This document shows positions 53,428 to 61,102 of a DNA stretch of 64,000 nt, in pieces. The notes under the pieces are model-generated. The model saw nothing but the letters and a program-made list of their open reading frames with translations, was not told where the DNA came from and made no database searches. The position numbers and the translations under genes were made by a program. Positions within the stretch are counted from its first letter, which is position 1; the number at the start of each line of letters is the position of its first letter. Origin of the DNA: FEN-299 sp963717945 (lineage in GTDB: Bacteria > Acidobacteriota > Vicinamibacteria > Vicinamibacterales > Fen-181); contig CAVQXT010000003.1 of NCBI GenBank assembly GCA_963717945.1, positions 372,001 to 436,000 of the forward strand, read 5' to 3'.

Positions 53428-54776
53428 CGCTCCACCGCCGCCATATCGTCGGGAAGGTACGACGCCACGCGCTCGGAGACCTCGTGCACCGACAGGTCGC
53501 GGCCCTCCTGGATCTCCCAGATCGAGATGATCGGGAAGAACTTGGTCGCCACCATGTAGACCAGGACGAACCCGGCCAGCGTGCCCGCCATGATCGACAG
53601 CTCGACCCACGACGGCATGTAGTGCACCGACGCCGCCTGCAGCCGCGGGTGGAGCGAAGTCGGGACGACGATGTTGAACCGCTCCAGCCACATGCCGATG
53701 ACGACCGCGATCGACGCGACGACGCACCCGGTCACGTTGCGCGTCTTCCGGCGCGCCATCAGCGCGAAGGGGATGAAGAAACAGCAGGCCACCATCGTCC
53801 AGAACGGGATCGCGAACTCCCCGGTCAGCTTGGCGTAGAGCGTGGCCAGCTCCGACGCCTCGCCGCCGTACCAGACGGTGAGGTGCTCGGCGAAGGTGAA
53901 GTAGAACCACAGCACCGTCGTCACCAGCAGCAGCAGCCCCATGTTGTTGAAGTGCACGTCTTTGAAGTACGCCTCGAGGCGGTAGACGCGCCGCAGGATC
54001 GCCATCGCGATGATGAGCGCCGCGATCCCCGAGAAGATGGCGCCGACGACGAAGTAGGGGCCGAAGATCGCGCTGTGCCACATCGGCTTCAGCGTCAGCG
54101 CGAAGATCCAGCCGATGACGGTGTGGACCGAGACCGCGACCGGGATCACCGCCACGGCGAGAATCCCGATGATCCGCTCGAGCGTCGCGCGGGCGGCCGG
54201 CGTGTCGTGGTAGCCGATCGCGAGGAACGAGTACAGCGCGCGGGGGCGGAGCCCGAGGTCGCGGATGCGCGCGAGGTCCGGGATCATCGGCACGTACAGG
54301 TAGACGGAGCTGGCCGTGAAGTAGAGCGTGATGCTCAGAACGTCCCAGAGGAGGGGCGAGAACGGCTGCGAGTGGAGGAAGATGTTCAGCACGCGGTCCG
54401 GCCGGCCCAGGTCGAGGATCGGCTGCACGGCGCCGAAGCCGATGACGAGCACCGTGATGAACTCGGCCGACCGCGTGATCGACCGCCGCCACTCCGCGTT
54501 CGCCACGCGGAGGATCGCCGAGATGAGCGTGCCGGCGTGCGAGATGCCGATGAAGAACACGAAGCAGATGATGTAGATGCCCCAGTACTCGGGCGTGTTC
54601 AGGCCGGTCGCGCCCAGGCCGTCGCGCAGCTGGTAGGCGTAGGCGAAGGCGCCCCACAGGGCGACGGCGGCCATCAGCGCGGCCCAGCGCCAGAACACCT
54701 TCGTCGTGCGCACCAGCGGCATGAGCAGCACGCGCTCGTCCTGGGGCAGCTTCGAGACGATTTCAAGATCGGTCAC
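53424..54776 (-). CDS. NrfD/PsrC-type quinone-interacting membrane subunit
   Basis: A 450-residue membrane protein with eight to ten hydrophobic helices, including GIYIICFVFFIGISHAGTLISAIL, the conserved NrfD segment near the quinone site, and MWLERFNIVVPTSL near the C-terminus. In polysulfide reductase, alternative complex III and Qrc, this subunit exchanges electrons with the quinone pool and may move protons. It is encoded 4 bp after the ferredoxin subunit and overlaps the tetraheme gene, so the subunits are probably made together. Length is typical of ActC/PsrC-like proteins. Confidence 0.92.
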   Translation of the reverse strand: MTDLEIVSKLPQDERVLLMPLVRTTKVFWRWAALMAAVALWGAFAYAYQLRDGLGATGLNTPEYWGIYIICFVFFIGISHAGTLISAILRVANAEWRRSITRSAEFITVLVIGFGAVQPILDLGRPDRVLNIFLHSQPFSPLLWDVLSITLYFTASSVYLYVPMIPDLARIRDLGLRPRALYSFLAIGYHDTPAARATLERIIGILAVAVIPVAVSVHTVIGWIFALTLKPMWHSAIFGPYFVVGAIFSGIAALIIAMAILRRVYRLEAYFKDVHFNNMGLLLLVTTVLWFYFTFAEHLTVWYGGEASELATLYAKLTGEFAIPFWTMVACCFFIPFALMARRKTRNVTGCVVASIAVVIGMWLERFNIVVPTSLHPRLQAASVHYMPSWVELSIMAGTLAGFVLVYMVATKFFPIISIWEIQEGRDLSVHEVSERVASYLPDDMAAVER

Positions 54777-54780
54777 AGCA

Positions 54781-55464
54781 CTATTCCCGTCGTGACAGGT
54801 AGTAGACCTTCGGCTCGGTGCCCAGCCCCTCCTGGAGGCGGAAGGCGCGCGGGTCGCGCGCCAGTTCCGCGACCCGGTGCGCCGGGTCGTCGAGATTGCC
54901 GAACACGATCGCCCCGGTCGGGCAGCTGTCGGCGCAGGCGGTCGTGAAGTCCTGCTCGCGCAGCGGGCGTTTCTCGACCCGCGCGTTCTCCCGCGCCTTC
55001 TGCAGCCGGTGGCTGCAGAACGTGCACTTCTCGATGACGCCCACCGGCCGCACCGACACGTCGGGGTTCAGCCCCGGCAGCGTCGACTCGGGGTGATTCG
55101 GCCGGTGCCAGTTGAAGTACTTGACGGTGTACGGGCAGGCGTTGGCGCAGTACCGGCAGCCGATGCACCGGGCGTAGATCTGGTTGACGATCCCCTCGCG
55201 GTCGATCGACGTCGCCTGCACCGGGCACACCAGCGTGCAGGGCGGCCGGTCGCAGTGCATGCACGGCTGCGGCACGAACCGCGTCCTGAGGTCCGGCCAC
55301 TCGCCCTCGATGTCCACGCGCACCTGCATCCACGAGATCGTGCGGTGCTCGGCGGCGGCCTGCGACCCCCCCACGGCGACGTTGTTCTCGGACCGGCAGG
55401 CCACCTCGCACGCCTGGCAGCCGTTGCACTTGTCGAGGTCGATGACCATTCCCCAGCGGGCCAT
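54781..55464 (-). CDS. four-cluster ferredoxin subunit
   Basis: A 227-residue iron-sulfur protein of the DmsB/PsrB/NrfC family with four clusters: CNGCQACEVAC, CMHCDRPPCTLVC, CIGCRYCANACP, and CTFCSHRL with CADSCPTGA. It has no signal peptide of its own, so it probably rides with the Tat-exported catalytic subunit. It links the molybdopterin-family subunit to NrfD. GAGGAG precedes the ATG, 10 bp after the previous gene. Confidence 0.95.
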   Translation of the reverse strand: MARWGMVIDLDKCNGCQACEVACRSENNVAVGGSQAAAEHRTISWMQVRVDIEGEWPDLRTRFVPQPCMHCDRPPCTLVCPVQATSIDREGIVNQIYARCIGCRYCANACPYTVKYFNWHRPNHPESTLPGLNPDVSVRPVGVIEKCTFCSHRLQKARENARVEKRPLREQDFTTACADSCPTGAIVFGNLDDPAHRVAELARDPRAFRLQEGLGTEPKVYYLSRRE

Positions 55465-55474
55465 GCCAGTCTCC

Positions 55475-57856
55475 TCAGAGCCGGATCACTCGCACTCGCG
55501 TCGACGGCCAGTCCGGCAGGCCGCTCACCGGATCGACCGCCCGGCCCACCGCCGAGAGCGGGTTGGCGCCGTTCGGCTCGCCCCACCCCTCGTCGTTGCT
55601 CGGGGCGCCCTGAGCCTCTGGAAGGGCGACGCGAGAGTGCAGGCCGTACGGCACGCTGACGACGCCCGGCTGCGCGCCGAGCGTCACCCGGACGGTCGCC
55701 TCGAACCGGCCGCGGCTCGATTCGACCCGCACGCGCTGGCCCGACTCCAGCCCCGCACTGCGCGCCGTCTCGGGGCCAATCTCGATCCACGTCTCCCACG
55801 CGCTGCCGTTGAGCGCGCCGAGGTGCTCGAGCAGCCACGGCATCAGGGGCGTCCCGCCGGACGCGAGCGTCATAACGCGGAACGGGACCAGCTGCAGGGG
55901 AAATTCGCGGAGCCCGTTGTCCTGCGCCTGCGGCGACGCGTCGATCGGGAGGAACCCCTCCGCCAGGGCGCGGCCGGACTTCGCCAGGCGCTCCCTGGCC
56001 TCGACGGGGAACATCCAGACGCGGCCGTCGGGGAGCTGCGACCGGCCGGCGCCGTCCTCGTAATCGACCAGCGGATCGAACCAGCCGCCGGACTCGACGA
56101 TGGTCTGCCAGAACTCCTCGGGCTTCTGCCCGTGGGGAAGCCACCAGCCGCGCCCCTCGACCTCGCCCAGCTCGCGCTGCCTGAATCGATCGACGAACGC
56201 GCTCCCCCGTCCGGCGCTCGCCAGCGAGAGGCCGCGCTCGTGGACCAGGTCCTCGACCGACTTCCACCGGGCCCACGCCGCCGCGCTCCCGCCCATCCGC
56301 GACGCGAGGCCGAGGATGACGTCGCCGGTGGCGCGCGTGTTCACCAGCGGCTTGACGACGGGACGGACCACGCCCCACACCGGCGAGGGCACGGCGGCCG
56401 GCGCCACGGCGTCCTGCCAGCGTTCGAGATACGTGTGGTCGGGCAGGATCAGGTGGGCCGATCGCGCGCTCTCGTCGAAGAAGGGAGAGAACGACACGAC
56501 CAGCGGCACCCGCGCGAGCGCCTGGCGGGCCGCCTCCGGATCGGGCAGCGAGGCCACCGGGTTCGCGTGGTAGAGGAACAGGACCTGCGTCGACCCGGCG
56601 GCGTGGCCCTCGCCCGATGGCCAGGTCGTCGCCGTGAGCGGCGCGCTCGCGAGATCGATCTCGCCCGGCGCCCTGCGCTCGGCCGGGCCCGGCAGCGGCG
56701 GCATCGGGCCCTGCACCAGCAGCCCGCCCGGCCGGCCGAGCCGGCCGGTCAGCGTGTTGAGCGCGTGAATGGCCAGCGCGTCCGACAGGCCCCCGGTGCG
56801 CCACGCGACCGCCTGGTCCCACACCGCCACGGCGCGCCGCGCGCCGCCGAACTGCTTGGCGAGCGCGGTGAGCGTCGCCACCGGCACGCCCGTGCGCGCC
56901 GACACCTCGTCCGGGCGGCCGTGCCTCAAGACCAGCGTCCGGAAGCCGACGTGCGTCACGCCGTCCGCGCCGGTCCAGTCGTCCCAGCCCGCCACCTGCC
57001 GGGCGACCTGGTCGGGGTCGTAGAGCCCTTCCTTGACGATGACGTAGGCAAGGCCCAGCGCGAGCGCGCCGAACGTCCCCGGCCGGACCGCGACGAACTG
57101 GTGCGCGCCGACCGCGGTTCGAGACAGCCGGACATCCACCTGCACCCAGCGCGGCGACCGGCCGGGAGGTTCGGCGTCGCGGGCGCGCGCGGCCTGGAGC
57201 GGCGACCACCAGGCGTCCGACAGCGCCGCGCCGAAGGAGAGCACGAAATCGGCGCCGGCCAGATCGAACGCCGGGGCCGTCGCGATCCCCTGGCACAGGC
57301 GCATGAGGTCGGCGGACCCGTCCCGGTAATCGTCCACCGACACGCGCGTCGTCCCCATGACGCCGCAGAATCCCGCGAGGAGTTCGCCCATGACGCCGGA
57401 GACGTCCCCGACCATCCACTCGACCGGCGTCGCGCCCCCGGGCCGATACGCGGACTCGAGCGCCGACGCGACGCGATCGAGCGCCGCGTCCCATCCGATC
57501 GGCTTGAACTGGTCGGACCCGGGCGGCCCGACGCGCACCAGCGGCCCCTTCAGCCTCGCGGGGTGATAGAGCAGCTGGAGTCCCGCGCGCCCCTTGGGGC
57601 ACAGCCCGCCCTGGCTCACCGGGTGGAGCGGGTTGCCGTCGATGCGGACCGGCCGGCCGTCGATGAGGCGGACCCTGATCCCGCAGTGCGCGGGGCACAG
57701 CAGGCACGTGGAGGCGACAAACGTCTCGTCGTTCGGCGCCCAGTCCGGTCCCACGTGAGGCGAGGCCAGCGGGAACTGATGCGAGAGGGCGCCGAGGCCG
57801 AAGCCGATGCCGGCACCCGCCGCGCCGACCAGGAAGCTCCGTCGGGAAATGGCCAC
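55475..57856 (-). CDS. Tat-exported molybdopterin oxidoreductase-family subunit
   Basis: A 793-residue member of the DMSO reductase (MopB) superfamily, starting at a GTG with GAGGGGG upstream. A Tat signal is visible: SRRSFLVGAAGAGIGFGLGA. A [4Fe-4S] site is formed by Cys51, Cys54, Cys58 (CLLCPAHC) and Cys86 (GGLCPKGR). The remaining domains are full length, ending with a C-terminal cap (MPWLLEHLGALNGSAWETWIEIGPETA). In Qrc and alternative complex III the related subunit has lost the cofactor; I cannot say whether this one binds Mo/W, since no clear Ser/Cys/Sec ligand is recognisable. It is upstream of ferredoxin and NrfD subunits and 11 bp after a pentaheme cytochrome gene. Confidence 0.92.
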   Translation of the reverse strand: MAISRRSFLVGAAGAGIGFGLGALSHQFPLASPHVGPDWAPNDETFVASTCLLCPAHCGIRVRLIDGRPVRIDGNPLHPVSQGGLCPKGRAGLQLLYHPARLKGPLVRVGPPGSDQFKPIGWDAALDRVASALESAYRPGGATPVEWMVGDVSGVMGELLAGFCGVMGTTRVSVDDYRDGSADLMRLCQGIATAPAFDLAGADFVLSFGAALSDAWWSPLQAARARDAEPPGRSPRWVQVDVRLSRTAVGAHQFVAVRPGTFGALALGLAYVIVKEGLYDPDQVARQVAGWDDWTGADGVTHVGFRTLVLRHGRPDEVSARTGVPVATLTALAKQFGGARRAVAVWDQAVAWRTGGLSDALAIHALNTLTGRLGRPGGLLVQGPMPPLPGPAERRAPGEIDLASAPLTATTWPSGEGHAAGSTQVLFLYHANPVASLPDPEAARQALARVPLVVSFSPFFDESARSAHLILPDHTYLERWQDAVAPAAVPSPVWGVVRPVVKPLVNTRATGDVILGLASRMGGSAAAWARWKSVEDLVHERGLSLASAGRGSAFVDRFRQRELGEVEGRGWWLPHGQKPEEFWQTIVESGGWFDPLVDYEDGAGRSQLPDGRVWMFPVEARERLAKSGRALAEGFLPIDASPQAQDNGLREFPLQLVPFRVMTLASGGTPLMPWLLEHLGALNGSAWETWIEIGPETARSAGLESGQRVRVESSRGRFEATVRVTLGAQPGVVSVPYGLHSRVALPEAQGAPSNDEGWGEPNGANPLSAVGRAVDPVSGLPDWPSTRVRVIRL

Positions 57857-57867
57857 CTCGCGCCCCC

Positions 57868-58404
57868 TCACCTGTGACAGGCGATGCAGTTGGCCGGCAC
57901 GTTCCGCCGCTCGTGGCAGTCGGTGCACGTCTTCATGACGATCTGCACCAGCGGCCGCGGCGGCGGGGCCGTCGTGTCGGCGATGGCGCCGTGGCAGGTC
58001 GCGCAGGGCAGGCCGGCCACGGTGACGTGGCGCCGGTGGGAGTAATACACGTGGTCGGGCAGCCGGAACGTCTTCCGGAACACCGGCGGCGTCGGGCTCG
58101 CGGCGAGCGTGATGAGCTTCCGCTCCTCGGGCGACTTGGTCATCGGCTGCTGGTGACACCCGACGCAGAGCGCGAGGTCGGGCAGGCCCGAGTGCTGGTG
58201 ATCGGCGTAGTACTGGTGGCAGGTCGAGCAGTCGAGCCCGGCGTCCTTGACGTGCTTCCGATGGTTGAACTGGATCGGCTGGACGACGGCGCCGTTCGGG
58301 TCGAACGCGGCACGTCCGGCGGCGAAGCCCGCGACCGCCATCAGCACGGTGAACGCGCCGAGGGCGAGCCTCCTGGTTGGACCGAGCTTCTCATCGACGT
58401 TCAC
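57868..58404 (-). CDS. membrane-anchored pentaheme cytochrome c
   Basis: A 178-residue cytochrome starting at GTG with AGGAG upstream. One N-terminal membrane helix (LALGAFTVLMAVAGFAAGRAA). Five CxxCH motifs: CSTCH, CVGCH, CATCH, CTDCH and CIACH; FNHRKHV and YSHRRHV supply His ligands in the style of cytochrome c7/c3. The five hemes and single anchor are like ActA of alternative complex III, and differ from the six-heme QrcA. It is the first gene of the five-gene redox operon and should carry electrons between the complex and periplasmic partners. Confidence 0.92.
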   Translation of the reverse strand: MNVDEKLGPTRRLALGAFTVLMAVAGFAAGRAAFDPNGAVVQPIQFNHRKHVKDAGLDCSTCHQYYADHQHSGLPDLALCVGCHQQPMTKSPEERKLITLAASPTPPVFRKTFRLPDHVYYSHRRHVTVAGLPCATCHGAIADTTAPPPRPLVQIVMKTCTDCHERRNVPANCIACHR

Positions 58405-58459
58405 GCTTCGGCTCCTGCACGCTCGCCGCCGCCACGTTGCACGTCCCGCCCGCCGGCGG

Positions 58460-58948
58460 TCAGGCCGATTCGGCCTGGCTTCCCGGGTCGAGCGTCCGCT
58501 GCAGCTCCCGTGCCCAGAGCGCCTGGAACATCGTGAGACGGCTGACCATCAGTTCCGAGATCCCCGTGCGAACCACGCGCTCGATCACCGGGTCGGCCGC
58601 AAAGAGCTTTTCGAGGTCGAGCCGCCCGAACGCCAGGATCTCGGCGGGCGCCGCCGCGCGTGCCGACAGGGTGAAGCGGAACGGCCGGACGAGCGCAGAC
58701 CAGCCGACCGTCTTGCCCGGTCCGACCGCTTCGACGGTGATGTCCTTGACGACGCCTCCGACGTTGATCGGCAGGCACAGGTCCACCAGACCGCGGACGA
58801 CGAGGCTGATGTACTGCGCGCTGTCGCCGAGCAGGAAGAGGTAGTCGCCGCTCCCGAGCGACCGCTTCCGCGCGATGGCGTCCAGGCGCATCAGCTTCGC
58901 GGCATCGAGACCGTCGAACAGCTCGGCCGCGCGGAGGGACTCCAGCAT
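58460..58948 (-). CDS. cyclic-nucleotide-binding-domain protein without HTH
   Basis: A 162-residue protein covering a CRP-type effector domain: LFDGLDAAKLMRLDAIARKRSLGSGDYLFLLGDSAQYISLVVRGLV, then VGWSALVRPFRFTLSARAAAPAEIL. It ends soon after the dimerisation helix (ISELMVSRLTMFQALWARELQRTL), so the DNA-binding HTH of CRP/FNR proteins is absent. It may sense a ligand and bind another protein, for example the complex encoded 55 bp downstream. The usual phosphate-binding Arg-Ala of cAMP pockets is not obvious; ligand unknown. Confidence 0.85.
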   Translation of the reverse strand: MLESLRAAELFDGLDAAKLMRLDAIARKRSLGSGDYLFLLGDSAQYISLVVRGLVDLCLPINVGGVVKDITVEAVGPGKTVGWSALVRPFRFTLSARAAAPAEILAFGRLDLEKLFAADPVIERVVRTGISELMVSRLTMFQALWARELQRTLDPGSQAESA

Positions 58949-58975
58949 GCGACCTTCCTTGGAAAACCGTTGTAG

Positions 58976-59094
58976 GGCGGGTCTTCAGACCCGCCGCCGC
59001 GCGCCGGCCCTGTCCGCCTTCGCCCGGCTACGGCGGATCCGCCGTAGCGCTTCGCGCGGAGGCGGAAAGGGCCGGCCTACGTACGAATTCGTAC
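58976..59094. repeat. cluster of nested palindromes
   Basis: Three structures lie in the 215-bp gap: hairpin GGCGGGTCT/AGACCCGCC (58976-58995); a ~68-bp imperfect palindrome (59006-59073) centred on the perfect 20-bp CTACGGCGGATCCGCCGTAG (59028-59047); and the 14-bp palindrome GTACGAATTCGTAC (59081-59094). The first two resemble REP-type intergenic repeats. The last could be a regulator site for the redox operon. Confidence 0.65.
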
Positions 59095-59163
59095 TGGAGA
59101 CCGACGGCCGCCCAGCCGGCCCCAGAATGGCTGAGCGGCCCAATCGGCCCGGGGGCTCCAGCG

Positions 59164-59505
59164 TCAGTGCGCGTGAAGAGACGTGCCGACCCGGCGGTAG
59201 AGGTTGTCCACCGATGGCTGATGGACGAACTGCGCCACCACCGCCTGCTCGAGCCGGACGTGGTGTTCGAGACGGCTGACCATCGCCTCGTTGAAGGCCG
59301 AAGCGGCCGGCGTGACCGCCCCGTCGGCGGGCGCGAAGAAACCGGGGACGGCGACGATGGCGGAAGCTCTGGCCGCCGCGTCTCCCAGCCGGCCCTTGGC
59401 CTGCCGCGCGCGTTCGGCCTCGCTGCTCTGATAGCCCATCGCGAGCATCAGGACCATCCCTCCGAACAGGACCGCCACGACGACAACGACCAGAGCTGAT
59501 TCCAT
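59164..59505 (-). CDS. small single-span membrane protein of the redox cluster
   Basis: A 113-residue protein with an N-terminal membrane segment (MESALVVVVVAVLFGGMVLMLAMGY) and a helical, soluble remainder (SSEAERARQAKGRLGDAAARASAI, AFNEAMVSRLEHHVRLEQAVVAQFVHQP). GGGAGG precedes the ATG at 59505. A near-consensus sigma-54 promoter ends just upstream, so its transcript would have only about a 20-nt leader and probably continues into the genes below. Several His residues but no CxxCH. Possibly an accessory or assembly subunit; I do not recognise a family. Confidence 0.75.
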   Translation of the reverse strand: MESALVVVVVAVLFGGMVLMLAMGYQSSEAERARQAKGRLGDAAARASAIVAVPGFFAPADGAVTPAASAFNEAMVSRLEHHVRLEQAVVAQFVHQPSVDNLYRRVGTSLHAH

Positions 59506-59533
59506 CGTGCGCCTCCCTTCGAGGGACGTCATG

Positions 59534-59549
59534 AGCAAGTCCCGTGCCC
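59534..59549 (-). promoter_or_regulatory. sigma-54 promoter upstream of the small membrane protein and redox operon
   Basis: On the minus strand the sequence is GGGCACGGGACTTGCT, matching the TGGCACG-N4-TTGCT consensus except for the first T. The -24 GG and -12 GC have the required 10-bp gap. The predicted start site is near 59523, about 18 nt before the ATG at 59505. Confidence 0.8.
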
Positions 59550-59680
59550 CGTCGCCGGCCGCGGCGGTCATCCGACGAAGAGGCGCGAAATGACGGCAGG
59601 CAGGGCGCGGAACACGGTGACGGCCGGTCGTGCGGCACGACGGGGGGCTGACGGAACCGACAGGTCGGCCCGCGGCGGGG

Positions 59681-59696
59681 CTGACAGGAGTGTCAG
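59681..59696. promoter_or_regulatory. probable activator site CTGACA-N4-TGTCAG
   Basis: Perfect inverted repeat CTGACAGGAGTGTCAG, about 147 bp upstream of the sigma-54 promoter at 59534-59549 and overlapping the end of the regulator gene. The same TGACA-N4-TGTCA arrangement occurs at 63126-63139 before the other sigma-54 promoter, so it is the likely binding site of the adjacent NtrC-type regulator. Confidence 0.65.
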
Positions 59697-61102
59697 GATC
59701 TCCGGTTCGCCGGGCGATCGGCGGCCGGGCGGCGCGCCGGGGCTCCCCCGCGTTGACGCTCGAGCAGCCGGTAGAAGGTCCGCTCCGACATGCCGAGCGC
59801 GTGAGCGGCCTTCGCCCGGTTCCCGCCCACCTTGGTGAGCACCCACTGGATGTGGCGGCGCTGCATCTCGCGCAGCGACGGGATCTCCTCCCCGTCGGGC
59901 CGCGCGAGCGTCGGGCCCTCGGGCCGCAGGCTCACCGGCAGGTCCTCGACGTGGATGACGTCGCCGTCGCAGAGCACCACGCTCTGCTCGATCACGTGGA
60001 TCAGCTCGCGCACGTTGCCCGGCCAGCCGTGCCGCTGCAGCAACTCGAGCGCGTCGTCGCCCACCCGCTTGGCGCAGGAGAAGCGGCGGTTGAACCGCGC
60101 GATGAAGTGATCGACCAGGCAGGGGATGTCCTCGGGCCGGGTCCTGAGCGGCGGGATGGTCAGCGTGAAGGTGGCCAGCCGGTAATAGAGATCCTCGCGG
60201 AAATGACCGCGGGCGGTCGCCTGCGTGAGGTCCCGGTTGGTGGCCGCCACGACGCGCACGTCGACGGCGATCTCGCGCGTGCCGCCGAGGCGGCGGAAGC
60301 GGCCCGTCTCGAGCACGCGGAGCAGCTTGGCCTGGGCCTCGGGGCTGGTGTCGCCCACCTCGTCGAGGAAGATCGTCCCGCCGCTGGCCACCTCGAACAG
60401 CCCGTGCTTCAGGCGATCGGCGCCGGTGAACGCCCCCTTCTCGTGGCCGAAGACCTCGGTCTGGAACAGCTCGTCGTGGAGCGCCGCGCAGTTGACCGCG
60501 ACAAACGGCGCCTCGCGCCGCCCGCTCTGCGTGTGGAGCAGCGTGGCGACCAGCTCCTTGCCGACGCCGGTTTCGCCCAGGATGAGCGTGGTCGAATCGG
60601 TGCGGGCGATCCGTTCGACCGCGTCGAGCAGCTTGCGGTTGGCGGCGCTCGCGCCGACGAACTCGACGCCGCGGTCGGGCACGGCGTACCCGTCTTCGAG
60701 CACGCGCTGCCGGGTGAGGAGCCGCACGTGCTCGTGCGTCTTCTGGATCGTCATCTCCAGCTTGGCGATCGGGCACGGCTTCTCGAGGTAGTCGTGGGCG
60801 CCGACGCGGATCGCCCGGACCGCCGTGTCGATCGTCCCGTGGCCGGTCAGGACGACGATGCCCGCCGCGACCGACCGGCGGCGCAGCTCCTCGAGCACGT
60901 CGAGGCCGTCCATGTCGGGCAGGCGCAGGTCGAGGAGGATCACGTCCACGTCCGCGCTCGCGGCCGGGTCGAGCGCCTCCTGGCCGGACGCGCGCGTCTC
61001 GACGGCGTAGCCCCGGCGCGCCAGCTCCGCGCCCATGACGCGCCGGAACGCGGCGTCGTCGTCGACGAGCAGCACGCGGATCGCGGTGTCGGGACTGGTC
61101 AC
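59693..61102 (-). CDS. NtrC-family sigma-54 response regulator
   Basis: A 469-residue activator. Receiver domain with phospho-acceptor Asp58 (VILLDLRLPDMDG) and the conserved Lys in DYLEKPC. AAA+ domain: Walker A GETGVGKEL, the sigma-54-contact GAFTGA loop in HEKGAFTGADRLKHG, Walker B GGTIFLDEV, and the WPGNVREL sensor II helix. C-terminal Fis-type HTH: NRAKAAHALGMSERTFYRLLER. It starts at a GTG overlapping the kinase stop by 4 bp, so the two are co-translated. Two sigma-54 promoters in the window are its probable targets. Confidence 0.95.
   Translation of the reverse strand: MTSPDTAIRVLLVDDDAAFRRVMGAELARRGYAVETRASGQEALDPAASADVDVILLDLRLPDMDGLDVLEELRRRSVAAGIVVLTGHGTIDTAVRAIRVGAHDYLEKPCPIAKLEMTIQKTHEHVRLLTRQRVLEDGYAVPDRGVEFVGASAANRKLLDAVERIARTDSTTLILGETGVGKELVATLLHTQSGRREAPFVAVNCAALHDELFQTEVFGHEKGAFTGADRLKHGLFEVASGGTIFLDEVGDTSPEAQAKLLRVLETGRFRRLGGTREIAVDVRVVAATNRDLTQATARGHFREDLYYRLATFTLTIPPLRTRPEDIPCLVDHFIARFNRRFSCAKRVGDDALELLQRHGWPGNVRELIHVIEQSVVLCDGDVIHVEDLPVSLRPEGPTLARPDGEEIPSLREMQRRHIQWVLTKVGGNRAKAAHALGMSERTFYRLLERQRGGAPARRPAADRPANRRS

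Noticed and set aside
52270..58404. Naming the operon outright as alternative complex III
   Set aside because: The core subunits fit, but ActB is split, ActD and ActF are missing and the cytochromes differ; Qrc or another PSR-type complex is equally possible without phylogeny.
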